In this document: piece by piece, positions 11,478 to 20,661 of the stretch | How positions within the stretch are numbered: the first letter of the stretch is position 1 | How the letters are laid out: the number at the start of each line of letters is the position of its first letter | Assembly: GCF_024584515.1 (NCBI RefSeq) | Contig: NZ_CP102173.1 | Coordinates: 2,666,001 to 2,730,000 of the forward strand | Origin: Aeromicrobium wangtongii | Lineage (GTDB): Bacteria > Actinomycetota > Actinomycetes > Propionibacteriales > Nocardioidaceae | Reading direction: 5' to 3' | Length of the DNA stretch: 64,000 nucleotides | Program-made: the position numbers and the translations under genes | Notes under the pieces: model-generated | Told to the model about the DNA's origin: nothing | The model's input: the letters and a program-made list of their open reading frames with translations, nothing else | Databases searched by the model: none

Positions 11478-12118
11478 TACGCGGCCGGCTCGATCGTGTT
11501 GTTGAAGCGGTGCAGGACCTCGAGCGGAATTGCGCCCTGCCGCAGCACGCGCGGCGTGGAGCCGGCGGCGTCCAGGATCGTCGAGGGCGTGCCGGACGCG
11601 GTGGGGCCGCCGTCGAGGTACACCGCCACCCGGGGGCCGAGCATCTCCTGCGCCTCCTCCACGGTCTGCGCAGCGGGTCGGCCGGTGGAGTTGGCGCTGC
11701 TGACGGCCAGCGGGCCGGTCTGCTTGAGCAGCGCGAGCGCGCGCGGGTCGTTGGGCATGCGCACCGCGACGGTGTTGTGGGTCTCGCCCAGATCCCAGGT
11801 CAGCGACGCCTGCTGCTGGCAGATGACCGTCAGCGGCCCGGGCCACAGCTCGGCGACCATGGATCGCAGCCACGCCGGGATGTTGATCGCGAGCGCGTCC
11901 AACGTCGTCGGTGCCCCGATCAGGACCGGCGGGGGCATGTCGCGTCCACGCCCCTTGGCGTCCAGCAGGTTCTGCACGGCGCGGGGCGAGAACGCGTCCG
12001 CGGCAACCCCGTACACCGTGTCGGTGGGCAGCACGACCAGCTTGCCCTCCTCGAGAGCCGCCTGTGCTGCCAGCAGCCCGCGGCTGTACTCCTCGTCCAC
12101 GCTGCAGTCGAACTTCAC
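11477..12118 (-). CDS. tsaC: L-threonylcarbamoyladenylate synthase (Sua5/YciO/YrdC family)
   Basis: This 213-residue enzyme makes threonylcarbamoyl-AMP from threonine, bicarbonate and ATP for the t6A37 modification of ANN-decoding tRNAs. The YrdC-domain motifs are present: LPTDTVYGVAADAF (about 31-44), KGRGRDMPPPVLI, WPGPLTV, and the SSANSTG phosphate loop (around 140-146). No C-terminal Sua5 domain is present, so it is the short bacterial form. GTG 12118 follows a TAGGAT hexamer by 6 nt (leaderless). It lies close to prmC, as in many actinobacteria, and is coupled to wecA. Confidence 0.94.
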   Translation of the reverse strand: MKFDCSVDEEYSRGLLAAQAALEEGKLVVLPTDTVYGVAADAFSPRAVQNLLDAKGRGRDMPPPVLIGAPTTLDALAINIPAWLRSMVAELWPGPLTVICQQQASLTWDLGETHNTVAVRMPNDPRALALLKQTGPLAVSSANSTGRPAAQTVEEAQEMLGPRVAVYLDGGPTASGTPSTILDAAGSTPRVLRQGAIPLEVLHRFNNTIEPAA

Positions 12119-12124
12119 CCGGTC

Positions 12125-12130
12125 ATCCTA
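12125..12130 (-). promoter_or_regulatory. -10 hexamer TAGGAT, leaderless tsaC
   Basis: TAGGAT on the minus strand ends 6 nt before GTG 12118. No Shine-Dalgarno sequence is present. Confidence 0.6.
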
Positions 12131-12153
12131 GGGCGCGGCATCTCCTACGTCGC

Positions 12154-12246
12154 TGCCCCCCGTGGCTCGTTCCTCACCACGGCCGGGCTTCGCCCGGGCG
12201 CCTGCCTTCGCTCGCTTCGCTCGCTCGGCCTGTGGTTGCGGGGGGT
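12154..12246. repeat. Intergenic palindromic repeat cluster between tsaC and the VTT-like gene
   Basis: The segment is bounded by complementary C- and G-runs. It contains the hairpin CCGGGC-TTC-GCCCGG (12183-12197) and the direct repeat TTCGCTCGC, present twice within 12206-12227. It is non-coding and looks like a dispersed REP-type element, possibly also acting as a terminator for the VTT-like gene. Confidence 0.5.
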
Positions 12247-12249
12247 GCA

Positions 12250-12792
12250 CTAGAACCAGCTGATGTGGTGGAACAGGAAGGCGATCGCCAGGAACTGGAT
12301 CAGCCGGCCGGTGAAGACCATCGTCAGGAACAACCACTGGGGCTGCTTGGAGGCACCGGCCAGCAGCGTCACGATGGCCAGCGGCGGGATGCCCGTCAGC
12401 GAGGAGACGAAGGCCGTCAGTCCCCCGCTGTAGGGGCGGTCCAGCAGGGTCAGCAGCCAGTCGTTGACCCGCCTGATCCACCGGACGAAACGGGTCCGCC
12501 CGAGGCGTCTGGTCCCCCGCCGCGACCACGCGCTCAGCGCATTGCGCGGCGGTCTGGGCTCGACCATGCGGATCTTGCGGGTTCCCTGCCGCGCGAGCTG
12601 GAAGACGACGGCCTTGCCGATCGTCGTCGCGAACACGTGCACCAGGATCAACAGCACCAGGAACGGGCGGCTGTTGACCATGGCGCCCGTTGCGACGACG
12701 TAGACCTCGGCGTTGACGAAGATGGGGACGAGGGCCGCCCCGATGCCCACGGCGAATGCGACACCGATCAGTGCCAGCTCGTCACCGCCCAT
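12250..12792 (-). CDS. Small polytopic membrane protein, VTT/DedA-like
   Basis: This 180-residue protein has about four transmembrane helices. A basic central loop (around residues 72-105, rich in R) separates two hydrophobic halves. The C-terminal half has a glycine/proline re-entrant pattern (SSLTGIPPLAIVTLLAG) like that of VTT/SNARE-associated (DedA/YqaA) proteins. The exact family is uncertain and no substrate can be named. TAGGCT ends 8 nt before ATG 12792. It sits between prmC and tsaC in the same direction. Confidence 0.7.
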   Translation of the reverse strand: MGGDELALIGVAFAVGIGAALVPIFVNAEVYVVATGAMVNSRPFLVLLILVHVFATTIGKAVVFQLARQGTRKIRMVEPRPPRNALSAWSRRGTRRLGRTRFVRWIRRVNDWLLTLLDRPYSGGLTAFVSSLTGIPPLAIVTLLAGASKQPQWLFLTMVFTGRLIQFLAIAFLFHHISWF

Positions 12793-12800
12793 GACGTGAC

Positions 12801-12806
12801 AGCCTA
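12801..12806 (-). promoter_or_regulatory. -10 hexamer TAGGCT before the VTT-like gene
   Basis: TAGGCT on the minus strand ends 8 nt before ATG 12792, consistent with a leaderless transcript. It overlaps the last codons of prmC (stop at 12804). Confidence 0.5.
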
Positions 12807-13655
12807 TCGCCGCGGCTTGCGCGCGGTGACGAAGCGGGGACGGCCGGCGAGATCGTCATGATCGCGCACGTCGGCCCACCGGGCGGCGAAGACCGCCGGG
12901 GCGGACTCGCCCTGCGCGTCGGCGTGCTCGGCACCCACCACTCCCCCGGCCTTGAGCAGTCGCCAGGCGACCTGGTCGATGACGCGCATCGCGTCGAGCC
13001 CGTCGTCGCCGGACCACAGTGCCAGCGCCGGGTCGTGGTCGCGCGCCTCGGGGGCGACGCTCTCCCACGCGTCCAGCGGGATGTACGGGGGGTTCGCGAC
13101 GACGATGTCGACCTGCCCGTCGAGGTCGCCGAAGGCATCGGCCATGTCACCCAGCCGCAGGTCGACACCCGTCCCGACCAGGTTGCGCTGCGCCCACTCG
13201 AAGGCCGACTCGTCCAGCTCGACGGCGTGCACCTGCGCGGTCGGCACCTCGTGGACGACGGACAGCGAGATCGCGCCCGCGCCCGCGCACAGCTCGACGA
13301 CGACCGGCGAGTCGAGGGTCTTGGCGTGGTCGATCGCCCAGCCCGCCAGCAGCTCGGTCTCGGGCCGCGGCACGAAGACACCGGGGCCGACCTCGACCTC
13401 GACGTAGCGAAAGCCGGTCGACCCGGTCAGGTGCTGCAGCGGGACGCGGGAGGCCCGCGCCGCGACCAGGTCGTTGAACTGCTGCACCTGCATGCCGTGG
13501 GGCTTGGCGCTGCCGATCAGCATCATCCGCGGGACGCCGGTGACGTGGCTCAGCAGCACCTCGGCGTCGTGGCGGGGCGACGACACGCCACCGGCCGCGA
13601 GCTCGGCCGTGGCCTGCTCCAGCAGGCGCTCGGCCTGCGTCCGCAGGGTGCTCAC
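12804..13655 (-). CDS. prmC: Peptide chain release factor N5-glutamine methyltransferase
   Basis: This 283-residue SAM-dependent enzyme methylates the GGQ glutamine of release factors, directly matching its neighbour prfA. An N-terminal helical release-factor-binding domain (about 1-75) is followed by a Rossmann methyltransferase domain with [14 protein letters not shown] (motif I) and the catalytic NPPY in [14 protein letters not shown] 13655 overlaps the prfA stop in a 4-bp GTGA junction, so the two are coupled. A longer upstream reading is prfA sequence in another frame. Confidence 0.95.
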   Translation of the reverse strand: MSTLRTQAERLLEQATAELAAGGVSSPRHDAEVLLSHVTGVPRMMLIGSAKPHGMQVQQFNDLVAARASRVPLQHLTGSTGFRYVEVEVGPGVFVPRPETELLAGWAIDHAKTLDSPVVVELCAGAGAISLSVVHEVPTAQVHAVELDESAFEWAQRNLVGTGVDLRLGDMADAFGDLDGQVDIVVANPPYIPLDAWESVAPEARDHDPALALWSGDDGLDAMRVIDQVAWRLLKAGGVVGAEHADAQGESAPAVFAARWADVRDHDDLAGRPRFVTARKPRR

Positions 13656-14731
13656 GAACCGGACTCGACCGACGCGAGCCGCTCGGCCAGCTCGGCGTCG
13701 ACCAGCGACTTGATGACGTCCTCGAGGGCGCCGTCCATGACCTGGTCGAGGTTGTAGGCCTTGTAGCCCGTGCGGTGATCCGACACCCGGTTCTCGGGGA
13801 AGTTGTAGGTGCGGATGCGCTCGGAGCGGTCCATCGTCCGGATCTGTGACTTGCGGACGTCGGACGCCTCGGCGTCGGCGGTCGCCTGGGCGGCCTCCAG
13901 GAGCCGGGCGCGCAGGATGCGCATCGCCTGCTCCTTGTTCTGCAGCTGGCTCTTCTCGTTCTGGCAGCTGGCCACGATGCCGGTGGGCACGTGGGTGATG
14001 CGCACCGCGGAGTCGGTCGTGTTGACGCTCTGGCCACCGGGGCCCGACGAGCGGTACACGTCGATGCGCAGATCGGCGTCGCGGATCTCGACGTCGACGT
14101 CCTCGGCCTCGGCCAGCACCAGGACACCGGCCGCGGAGGTGTGGATGCGGCCCTGGGACTCGGTCACCGGGACACGCTGCACGCGGTGCACACCGCCCTC
14201 GAACTTCAGCAGGGCGTGGGGGGCCTCCCCCGGCTCGGGGGTGCCCTTGGACTTGACGGCCATCGTGACGGACTTGTAGCCGCCCAGCGCCGACTCGGTG
14301 GCGTCCAGGATCTCGGTCTTCCACCCGCGGTGCTCGGCGTAGCGCGTGTACATGCGCAGCAGGTCGCCGGCGAACAGCGCCGACTCCTCGCCGCCCTCGC
14401 CGCCCTTGATCTCCATGATCACGTCCTTGGCGTCCGCGGGGTCGCGGGGAACCAGCAGCCGCTGCAGCCGCTCGGACAGCTCGTGCAGGCGCGGCTCGAG
14501 GGACTCGATCTCCGCGACGAACGACTCGTCCTCGGCGGCGAACTCGCGCGCCGCCTCCAGGTCATCGGTGGCCTGCTGGAAGTCGCGGTAGGTCTTGACG
14601 ATCGCGCTCAGCTCGGCATAGCGCTGGCCCAGCTTCTTGGCCAGACCCGGGTCGGAGTGCACCGAGGGATCGGCCATCTTCTGCTCCAGCTCGGCGTGCT
14701 CGGAGACGAGGGTCTCGACGGCCTCGAACAT
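13652..14731 (-). CDS. prfA: Peptide chain release factor 1
   Basis: The 359-residue class I release factor recognises UAA and UAG. The anticodon-like tripeptide is PVT (in [19 protein letters not shown]), the PxT form that defines RF1, and the catalytic GGQ lies in [22 protein letters not shown] lies 7 nt before ATG 14731, which is followed by the family N-terminus [19 protein letters not shown]. It stands between rpmE and prmC, and prmC modifies its GGQ. Confidence 0.97.
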   Translation of the reverse strand: MFEAVETLVSEHAELEQKMADPSVHSDPGLAKKLGQRYAELSAIVKTYRDFQQATDDLEAAREFAAEDESFVAEIESLEPRLHELSERLQRLLVPRDPADAKDVIMEIKGGEGGEESALFAGDLLRMYTRYAEHRGWKTEILDATESALGGYKSVTMAVKSKGTPEPGEAPHALLKFEGGVHRVQRVPVTESQGRIHTSAAGVLVLAEAEDVDVEIRDADLRIDVYRSSGPGGQSVNTTDSAVRITHVPTGIVASCQNEKSQLQNKEQAMRILRARLLEAAQATADAEASDVRKSQIRTMDRSERIRTYNFPENRVSDHRTGYKAYNLDQVMDGALEDVIKSLVDAELAERLASVESGS

Positions 14732-14788
14732 GGACAGCTCCTGAAGTGTGGTGATGGGCGGACGGATCCGCGGGGGCGACACAAACAA

Positions 14789-14827
14789 CAGCGCCGACCC
14801 GTGCCCGAGGGGCAGGGGTCGGCGCTG
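14789..14827 (-). terminator. Intrinsic terminator of rpmE
   Basis: A perfect 12-bp stem (14789-14800 with 14816-14827) starts 9 nt after the rpmE stop. On the minus strand it is followed by the T-rich TTGTTTGTGT. An inner TGCCC/GGGCA helix extends it. Confidence 0.8.
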
Positions 14828-14835
14828 GGAGGTCG

Positions 14836-15045
14836 CTACTGCTTCTTGGCGTAACGCTTCTCGAAGCGGGCGACGCGTCCGCCCGTGTCGAGAATCTTCT
14901 GCTTGCCCGTGTAGAACGGGTGGCAGGCGGAGCACACGTCGGCGCGCAGGACGCCCTCGGGAGCGGTGCTCTTGGTCGTGAACGTGTTGCCACAGGTGCA
15001 GGTGACCTGGGTCTCGACGTAGTTGGGGTGGATGCCGTTCTTCAT
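14836..15045 (-). CDS. rpmE: 50S ribosomal protein L31, zinc-binding (C+) form
   Basis: This 69-residue protein carries the zinc-site cysteines of the C+ type: C16xC18 in TCTCGN and C38xxC41 in [14 protein letters not shown]. The C-terminus [13 protein letters not shown] is typical. It has its own terminator and a 150-bp upstream spacer, so it is probably monocistronic. In Streptomyces coelicolor rpmE is a SigR target, but I found no exact GGAAT-N18-GTT site here. The window also carries a cysteine-free L36, making zinc-sparing ribosome remodelling plausible. Confidence 0.96.
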   Translation of the reverse strand: MKNGIHPNYVETQVTCTCGNTFTTKSTAPEGVLRADVCSACHPFYTGKQKILDTGGRVARFEKRYAKKQ

Positions 15046-15183
15046 GGATGTCCTCTCGGCGGTCGCTGGGTCGTCCCGCGGGGTGCGGAGCCGTGAACCA
15101 GAACCAAGGATGAATTGTGCCAGTTGACATGCGGTACAAGGAAATCGGTCCCGGATTAATTCCCCTGCCGCGCCGGATTCGCC

Positions 15184-15189
15184 TACGGT
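15184..15189 (+). promoter_or_regulatory. -10 hexamer TACGGT before the 151-residue membrane protein
   Basis: TACGGT ends 5 nt before ATG 15195, with no Shine-Dalgarno sequence; a leaderless start is likely. Confidence 0.5.
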
Positions 15190-15194
15190 GCAGC

Positions 15195-15650
15195 ATGGCC
15201 ACCGTCACCTCGGCCGGGCCGGGCCGACACGCGCTGCCGTGGCTCGTGCGCCTCGGCGTGGGTGTCGGCTGCCTCGCGCTGATCGTCGCCAAGGACGTCA
15301 GGGAGCACGGGCTCGAGCGCGACGGCGCATGGGGCCTGAGCCTTCCCATGGCGGTGGCGATCCTGGTGGCCGGGGTGGTTGCCGCCTTTCCCTTCGCGGT
15401 CATCGAGGGTGTCCTCGCCCGCAGGGACAGCCACCTGCGGATCCAGTGCCTCGCCGCCGCGGCCGGCGCAGCGGTCGTCGGGTGGTTCGCCGGCCTGCCC
15501 GTCGGCCTTCGCTTCTTCGGGAGCAGGGACCCGGCGAAACAGGAGTACATCGAGATGGCGGCATCTTCGTTCCTGGTGATGGCGGCGGCGTACTCGCTGC
15601 TGGTGCTCCTGATGCGGTCGCACCGGGTGCGGGTCCGCTCACGGCGGTGA
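15195..15650 (+). CDS. Hypothetical membrane protein, four predicted helices
   Basis: This 151-residue protein is predicted to span the membrane four times (about residues 14-33, 48-70, 82-103 and 122-141), with a basic C-terminus ([11 protein letters not shown]). I do not recognise the family. ATG 15195 is preferred because a TACGGT -10 element ends 5 nt before it; the frame extends upstream to 15117 through sequence that is not membrane-like. It is the first gene of the accessory segment and runs in the same direction as the FMO operon 55 bp downstream. Confidence 0.65.
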   Translation: MATVTSAGPGRHALPWLVRLGVGVGCLALIVAKDVREHGLERDGAWGLSLPMAVAILVAGVVAAFPFAVIEGVLARRDSHLRIQCLAAAAGAAVVGWFAGLPVGLRFFGSRDPAKQEYIEMAASSFLVMAAAYSLLVLLMRSHRVRVRSRR

Positions 15651-15692
15651 CCACCACGTGGGCAGTCACGACTCACGCCCCCTCCCGGCTGG

Positions 15693-15698
15693 CACACT
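15693..15698 (+). promoter_or_regulatory. -10-like hexamer CACACT before the FMO operon
   Basis: CACACT ends 7 nt before GTG 15706. The spacing fits the leaderless pattern of neighbouring genes, although the hexamer lacks the first T. Confidence 0.4.
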
Positions 15699-15705
15699 GC
15701 TGGCT

Positions 15706-17010
15706 GTGTCCCCCGCCACTTACGCCGTCATCGGCGCCGGGCCCTCTGGGCTCGCCGCCGCCCGCAACCTGGACCGCCGCTCCATCGCGTGGACGGGGTT
15801 CGAGCTCGGCCCCGACGTGGGCGGCCTGTGGAACATCGACGCCCCACGCAGCACCGTCTACGAGTCCGCGCACCTGATCTCGTCGCGCACCACCACCGAG
15901 TTCACCGAGTTCCCGATGCGCGACGACGTCGCGGACTACCCCGGTCACCGCGCTCTCATGGCGTACTTCAGTGATTTCGCCGACACCTTCGGCCTGCGTG
16001 ATCGGTTCCGGTTCGGCACCGAGGTGATCCGCGTCGAGCCGGCCGATCCGCGCTCAGGAGGGTGGGACGTCACGAGCCGCGGGCCGGACGGCGTGACGAC
16101 GACCGAGACCTTCGCGGGCGTCATCGTGGCCAACGGCACGCTCTCCGAGCCGAACGTCCCCCGGTTCGAGGGCGAGTTCAGCGGCGAGGTCATGCACACC
16201 AGCGCGTACAAGTCGGCGGAGGTGTTCCGTGGCAAGCGGGTGCTCATCGTCGGCGCCGGCAACAGCGGCTGCGACATCGCCGTCGACGCGGTCCACCACG
16301 CGGCCTCCGTCGACCTCAGCGTGCGCCGGGGCTACTACTTCGTGCCCAAGTACCTGTTCGGCAAGCCCGCCGACACCCTCAACCAGGGGCGTCCGCTGCC
16401 GGCTCGCATCAAGCAGGCGATCGACACCCGCGTCCTGCGCATGTTCACCGGCGACCCCGTCCGCTTCGGCTTCCCGAAGCCGGACTACAAGATCTACGAG
16501 TCCCACCCGGTGGTGAACACGCTGGTGCTGCACCACATCGGGCACGGCGACGTCGACGTGCGCAAGGACGTGGCCCGCCTCGACGGCGACGTCATCCACT
16601 TCGTCGACGGGTCGTCCGGGACGTACGACGTCCTGGTGCTCGCGACCGGCTACCGGCTGCACTACCCGTTCATCGACCGCTCCCACCTGGGCTGGACCGG
16701 CGCCGCGCCCGACCTGCACCTGAACATCTTCCCCGCCCAGCACGACGACCTGTTCGTCCTGGGGATGATCGAGGCCTCCGGGATCGGCTGGCAGGGACGG
16801 TACGAGCAGGCCGAGCTGGTCGCGGCGTACATCGCGGCGAAGGCGGCCGGCAGCCCGGCCGCAGCCCGGTTCCGCGAGCAGGTGCACGGCCCGCGCCCCG
16901 ACCTCACCGGTGGCTACCACTACCTGGGGCTCGAGCGGATGTCGTACTACGTCAACAAGGACGCCTACCGCCGGGCCGTGGGCCGGGCCATCGAGGAGCT
17001 GACCGCATGA
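15706..17010 (+). CDS. Flavin-containing monooxygenase
   Basis: This 434-residue FAD- and NADPH-dependent oxygenase has two Rossmann motifs: GAGPSG (about residues 9-14, FAD) and GAGNSG (around 183-188, NADPH). Between them is the FMO identifying motif [12 protein letters not shown] (FxGxxxHxxxY). The motif [11 protein letters not shown] matches the conserved ATGY segment. Such enzymes oxidise N- or S-containing nucleophiles or perform Baeyer-Villiger reactions; the substrate is unknown. It overlaps the downstream transporter gene by 4 bp (ATGA), forming a three-gene operon with a BASS-family symporter and an SDR. Confidence 0.9.
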   Translation: MSPATYAVIGAGPSGLAAARNLDRRSIAWTGFELGPDVGGLWNIDAPRSTVYESAHLISSRTTTEFTEFPMRDDVADYPGHRALMAYFSDFADTFGLRDRFRFGTEVIRVEPADPRSGGWDVTSRGPDGVTTTETFAGVIVANGTLSEPNVPRFEGEFSGEVMHTSAYKSAEVFRGKRVLIVGAGNSGCDIAVDAVHHAASVDLSVRRGYYFVPKYLFGKPADTLNQGRPLPARIKQAIDTRVLRMFTGDPVRFGFPKPDYKIYESHPVVNTLVLHHIGHGDVDVRKDVARLDGDVIHFVDGSSGTYDVLVLATGYRLHYPFIDRSHLGWTGAAPDLHLNIFPAQHDDLFVLGMIEASGIGWQGRYEQAELVAAYIAAKAAGSPAAARFREQVHGPRPDLTGGYHYLGLERMSYYVNKDAYRRAVGRAIEELTA

Positions 17011-17933
17011 TCACGAGCGCCGATGTCGACACGATCTCGATCGCCTTCAACGAGAGCTCCCTGACCCTGCTCAAGATCGTGATCGGCACGATCCTGTTCG
17101 GAGTCGCCCTGGACACCCGCATCGAGGACTTCCGGGCCGCACTGCGCAAGCCGCGGGCCATGGCGGTCGCGATCGGCGGCCAGTTCCTCCTGCTGCCGGC
17201 GATCACGTTCCTGCTGACGCTGGTCCTGGACGTCCGGGGATCGGTCGCGCTCGGGATGATCCTGGTCGCGTGCTGCCCGCCGGGCAACGTCTCCAACATC
17301 TTGACGCACCGCGCGCGGGGTGATGTCGCGCTGTCGGTGTCGATGACCGCGGTGTCGAACGTCCTCGCCATCTTCCTGATGCCGCTGAACTTCGCACTGT
17401 GGGGCGGGTGGCACCCCACCGGTGAGAAGTTCCTGCGCGACATCGACGTCACGCCGTGGGACATGCTCAGCGAGGTGGTGCTGGTCATCGGCGTGCCCTT
17501 CGTGCTCGGCCTCACGGTCGCCCGCCTGTGGCCGCGGGTCGCGTCAGGCGCCCACGCCTGGGTCAGCCGGATCGCCTTCCTGGGGCTCGCGGCCATCATC
17601 GTGGTCGGCGTTGCGAAGAACTGGGACATCTTCACCGACTACATCGGCATCGTCCTGCTCGCGGTGTTCCTGCACGACGCGCTGGCGCTGGCGCTGGGCT
17701 ACGGCATCGCCCGGGGCTCGGGGCTGGCCGACTACAGCCGGCGGGCGATGACCTTCGAGGTCGGCATCCGCAACGCGGGCCTCGGCCTGCTGCTGGTCTT
17801 CGAGTTCTTCGACGGACTCGGCGGCATGGCACTGGTCGCCGCCTGGTGGGGCATCTGGGACATCATCGCCGGTCTGGCCGTCGCGACGTGGTGGGCCCGC
17901 CGCGCCCCCACCCGCGAGCGGGTGGACGCATGA
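17007..17933 (+). CDS. Bile acid:sodium symporter (BASS) family transporter
   Basis: This 308-residue protein has about nine to ten hydrophobic helices. The family's conserved features are visible: CCPPGNVSNILTHRARGD (about residues 91-108) and the later EVGIRNAGLGLLLVFEFF segment, which together form the ion- and substrate-binding crossover. BASS proteins import organic anions with Na+. Overlaps of 4 bp with both flanking genes imply co-translation, so a transported organic acid may be processed by the adjacent monooxygenase and reductase; that link is inference. Confidence 0.9.
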   Translation: MITSADVDTISIAFNESSLTLLKIVIGTILFGVALDTRIEDFRAALRKPRAMAVAIGGQFLLLPAITFLLTLVLDVRGSVALGMILVACCPPGNVSNILTHRARGDVALSVSMTAVSNVLAIFLMPLNFALWGGWHPTGEKFLRDIDVTPWDMLSEVVLVIGVPFVLGLTVARLWPRVASGAHAWVSRIAFLGLAAIIVVGVAKNWDIFTDYIGIVLLAVFLHDALALALGYGIARGSGLADYSRRAMTFEVGIRNAGLGLLLVFEFFDGLGGMALVAAWWGIWDIIAGLAVATWWARRAPTRERVDA

Positions 17934-18892
17934 GCGGCCCCCGCGTCCTCGTCACGGGCGCCAACGGCTTCCTGGGACGATCGGTCGTCGCGGGCCTCGC
18001 CGCCTCGCCGGACGTCGAGCTCGTGGTCGGCACCGATCTGCGCCTCCCCGATGCGCCGACTCCCCGAGTCGTCCACGAGATCGCGGACGTCACTCATGCC
18101 GCAGCGGTCGACGACGCGATCGGCCGCCACGGCATCGACACCGTCGTGCACCTGGCGTCGATCGTGAACCCGGGCCCCGGCATGTCGCAGGACCTGGCCC
18201 ACCGCGTCGACGTCGACGGCACCCGGCACGTCCTGGACGCGTGCATCGCCCACGACGTCCGCCGGCTCGTGGTCTCCTCCAGCGGCGCCGCGTACGGCTA
18301 CCACGCGGACAGCCCGCCGTGGATCACCGAGGACCAGCCGGTGCGCGGCAACGACGCCTTCGCCTACAGCCGGCACAAGCGGCTCGTCGAGCAGATGCTG
18401 GCCGTCGAGCGGGAGGCGCACCCCCGCCTGGAGCAGGTGGTGCTGCGCATCGGCACGATCCTGGGTCGCACGGTCGACAACCAGATCACCGACCTGTTCC
18501 GGGCCAAGCGCCTGCTGCGCATCGCGGGCTCGGACTCCCCGTTCGTCTTCATCTGGGACGAGGACCTCGTCGCGATCGTGCTGCAGGCCGTGACCGGCGA
18601 CGTGACGGGGATCTTCAACGTCGCCGGCGACGGGGCGATGCCCATCCAGGAGATCGCCGCGGCGCTCGGCAAGACGACCCTGCCGGTCCCCGAGCCCGTC
18701 CTGCGGGCGGCGCTGGCGGTCGCCAAGCCGTTGCGCCTGACGCAGTACGGCCCCGAGCAGACCAAGTTCCTGCAGTTCCGCCCCGTGCTGGACAACACCC
18801 GGCTCAAGGACGTCTTCGGCTACACGCCGACGCACACCTCGCGGGAGGCGTTCGCCGCCTGGCAGGCCGCCCAGGACCCCACCCGGCTCTGA
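17930..18892 (+). CDS. NAD(P)-dependent epimerase/dehydratase (extended SDR)
   Basis: This 320-residue extended short-chain dehydrogenase begins with the nucleotide motif VTGANGFLGRSVVAG (about residues 8-22). It has the catalytic region SSSGAAYGY and YSRHK (the YxxxK pair, around residues 145-149), with the family's HLASIVNPG segment between. The substrate cannot be read from sequence. ATG 17930 overlaps the transporter stop (ATGA), and it is the last gene of the operon. The convergent ScyD-like gene ends about 30 bp away. Confidence 0.9.
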   Translation: MSGPRVLVTGANGFLGRSVVAGLAASPDVELVVGTDLRLPDAPTPRVVHEIADVTHAAAVDDAIGRHGIDTVVHLASIVNPGPGMSQDLAHRVDVDGTRHVLDACIAHDVRRLVVSSSGAAYGYHADSPPWITEDQPVRGNDAFAYSRHKRLVEQMLAVEREAHPRLEQVVLRIGTILGRTVDNQITDLFRAKRLLRIAGSDSPFVFIWDEDLVAIVLQAVTGDVTGIFNVAGDGAMPIQEIAAALGKTTLPVPEPVLRAALAVAKPLRLTQYGPEQTKFLQFRPVLDNTRLKDVFGYTPTHTSREAFAAWQAAQDPTRL

Positions 18893-18923
18893 GCCTCCGC
18901 AGGCCCGGCGTCCCCCGTGACGG

Positions 18924-19958
18924 TCAATGGCGAAGCGGCACCGCCCAGACCTCGCCGTCGACCGTCACCACGTAGGCCGTCCGGTGGATGATCTCCAGCG
19001 ACGTGGGACGGTCGAGGTCGGCGGCGACGACGTCGAAGCCCCCGGACCCGTTGGCCTTGATCAGCGAGCCGGTGTCGGGCAGCCCAGGCGCACCCGCGGG
19101 GTCACCGCTGTACGTGCCATTCGAGATCGCGTACAGGGCGCCACCGTGCCGACCCCCTCGGCCGGAGCCGGCGAGCTCGACGTCCGTGAGGATGCTGGCC
19201 CCGGACGCCACCTCGCGCGGCTCCGTCGAGCCCAGGCGGACCGCCATGATCTTCCCGTCAGCCGGGTCGTGCGGGACCGCCCCCGCCTCCGCGAAGTAGA
19301 GGCGGCCGTGCCTGATGTCCATGCCGGCGGGAACGACGTTGCCAAGGGTGAGGATCTCCCTGACGGCGCCGCTCGTCGTGACCGTCAGGATGCGGTTGTG
19401 GTGTCCGTCGCTCACCAGGAATCCACCCCGCCACGGTTGCAGGGCGAACTGGAGCCCGGACGGGACGTCGAACGCAGTCGCGGGCGGGTGGGTGATGGAC
19501 CACCTACCGATGTCGGCGACCACGGTGTGCGCGCCGCCGCGGGTGTTCACGCGGTACAGCCCGGCCGTCGAGGTTCCCCCGACATCGGGTCCGACCAAGG
19601 TGACCAGCGCGTAAGCCGTGTGCCCGCGGAACGCGACGTCCGTCACTCCGCCGAGCCCGACGCTGGGGAGCATTTTCGGCAGGCCGGACGCGAACGGCGA
19701 CGTCGCCCCGGTGCGTGGGTCGATCCGGACGATCGTGCCGGCCACCGGCTCGGCCACGTACAGGGCGCCATCTGGGCCGACGGTGCTTCCCGACCCACTC
19801 CCCAACCCTCCGGCGAGGAGCCGGGGCGCCGAGGCTGACGACGGGGAGGGGTGGTCCAGGTGGCGCGAAGGGCTGGATCCGCCGGCGACGGCAGGGGCCG
19901 TCGTCGCCATGACCAGCGCGACGGTTGCGAGCAGCGAGGTGCGACGAGCTGACTTCAT
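18924..19958 (-). CDS. Secreted ScyD/ScyE-family beta-propeller protein
   Basis: This 344-residue protein has a signal peptide (MKSARRTSLLATVALVMATTAPAVA, cleavage near residue 25). The rest is a glycine-rich, all-beta domain with repeated blades such as GPDGALYVAEPVAGTIVRID and GGFLVSDGHHNRILTV. This resembles ScyD/ScyE family and NHL-type propellers, probably acting outside the membrane. The start at 19958 is set by GGAGG five bases upstream and by the signal peptide. No enzymatic residues can be named. It lies alone between the SDR gene and gpx. Confidence 0.82.
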   Translation of the reverse strand: MKSARRTSLLATVALVMATTAPAVAGGSSPSRHLDHPSPSSASAPRLLAGGLGSGSGSTVGPDGALYVAEPVAGTIVRIDPRTGATSPFASGLPKMLPSVGLGGVTDVAFRGHTAYALVTLVGPDVGGTSTAGLYRVNTRGGAHTVVADIGRWSITHPPATAFDVPSGLQFALQPWRGGFLVSDGHHNRILTVTTSGAVREILTLGNVVPAGMDIRHGRLYFAEAGAVPHDPADGKIMAVRLGSTEPREVASGASILTDVELAGSGRGGRHGGALYAISNGTYSGDPAGAPGLPDTGSLIKANGSGGFDVVAADLDRPTSLEIIHRTAYVVTVDGEVWAVPLRH

Positions 19959-20100
19959 GCTTGCCTCCGATGAGTTCGGGCGCACTCACCGGGGCCGAGG
20001 CCTTGTGGTTGGTCGCGGCGCCAAGCGGCGCGCGTACTTCGTGCCCATGCTTCACCTCTTGCGCCCGGATGACAATGGACGCAGCAGCCTTTCCGTGCGG

Positions 20101-20583
20101 CTAGGCCGGGAGCAGCTTCTCGATGTCGGCCTTGATCTTGTCGGGCGTGGTGGCCGACGAGATGCGCTTGACCACGTTGCCGTCGGTGTCGACCAGGAAC
20201 TTGGTGAAGTTCCACTTGATCGCCGACGGGCCGATGCCGCCCTTCTCCTCCTTGAGCCACTTGTAGAGGGGGTGGGCGTCCTTGCCGTTGACCTTGATCT
20301 CGGAGAACAGCGGGAACGTCACGCCGTAGTTCTTCTCGCAGAACGCGGCGGTCGCCTCGTCGCCGTCCGGGTTCTGGTGACCGAACTGGTCGCACGGGAA
20401 GCCCAGCACGACCAGACCGCGGTCGACGTACTCCGCGTACAGCTCCTCGAGGCCCTTGAGCTGCGGCGTCAGTCCGCACTGCGTCGCGGTGTTGACCACC
20501 AGCAGGACCTTGCCCTTGTAGTCGGCCAGCGAGCGATCGGTGCCGTCGATGGCGGTGGCGGTGAACTCGTGTGCGGTCGTCAT
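20101..20583 (-). CDS. Glutathione peroxidase family thiol peroxidase
   Basis: This 160-residue peroxidase has the peroxidatic cysteine at residue 36 (NTATQCGLTPQ), a second conserved cysteine in LGFPCDQFG, and the WNF segment in IKWNFTKFLVD. Actinobacteria use mycothiol and thioredoxin, so this family usually works with thioredoxin rather than glutathione. The conserved PCNQF motif reads PCDQF here, an N-to-D change beside the catalytic glutamine. TACGAT ends 6 nt before ATG 20583. It sits between rho and rpmE, where conserved gene order would leave no gene. Confidence 0.93.
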   Translation of the reverse strand: MTTAHEFTATAIDGTDRSLADYKGKVLLVVNTATQCGLTPQLKGLEELYAEYVDRGLVVLGFPCDQFGHQNPDGDEATAAFCEKNYGVTFPLFSEIKVNGKDAHPLYKWLKEEKGGIGPSAIKWNFTKFLVDTDGNVVKRISSATTPDKIKADIEKLLPA

Positions 20584-20589
20584 GGGGAC

Positions 20590-20595
20590 ATCGTA
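20590..20595 (-). promoter_or_regulatory. -10 hexamer TACGAT, leaderless peroxidase gene
   Basis: TACGAT on the minus strand ends 6 nt before ATG 20583. Confidence 0.55.
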
Positions 20596-20661
20596 GGGTC
20601 GCCGTGGCTCACGGCCACCCGAATATCGGCTGTCGGGACGTGCTTGCCCCCAGACATGCGA

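Noticed and set aside
10356-11873. 505-codon reading of the wecA frame
   Set aside because: The extra N-terminal 132 codons overlap tsaC on the same strand and lack homology; GTG 11477 with the TAGTG overlap is the natural start.
13652-15697. 681-codon reading of prfA
   Set aside because: It would run through rpmE and its terminator; ATG 14731 with AGGAG gives the standard RF1 N-terminus.
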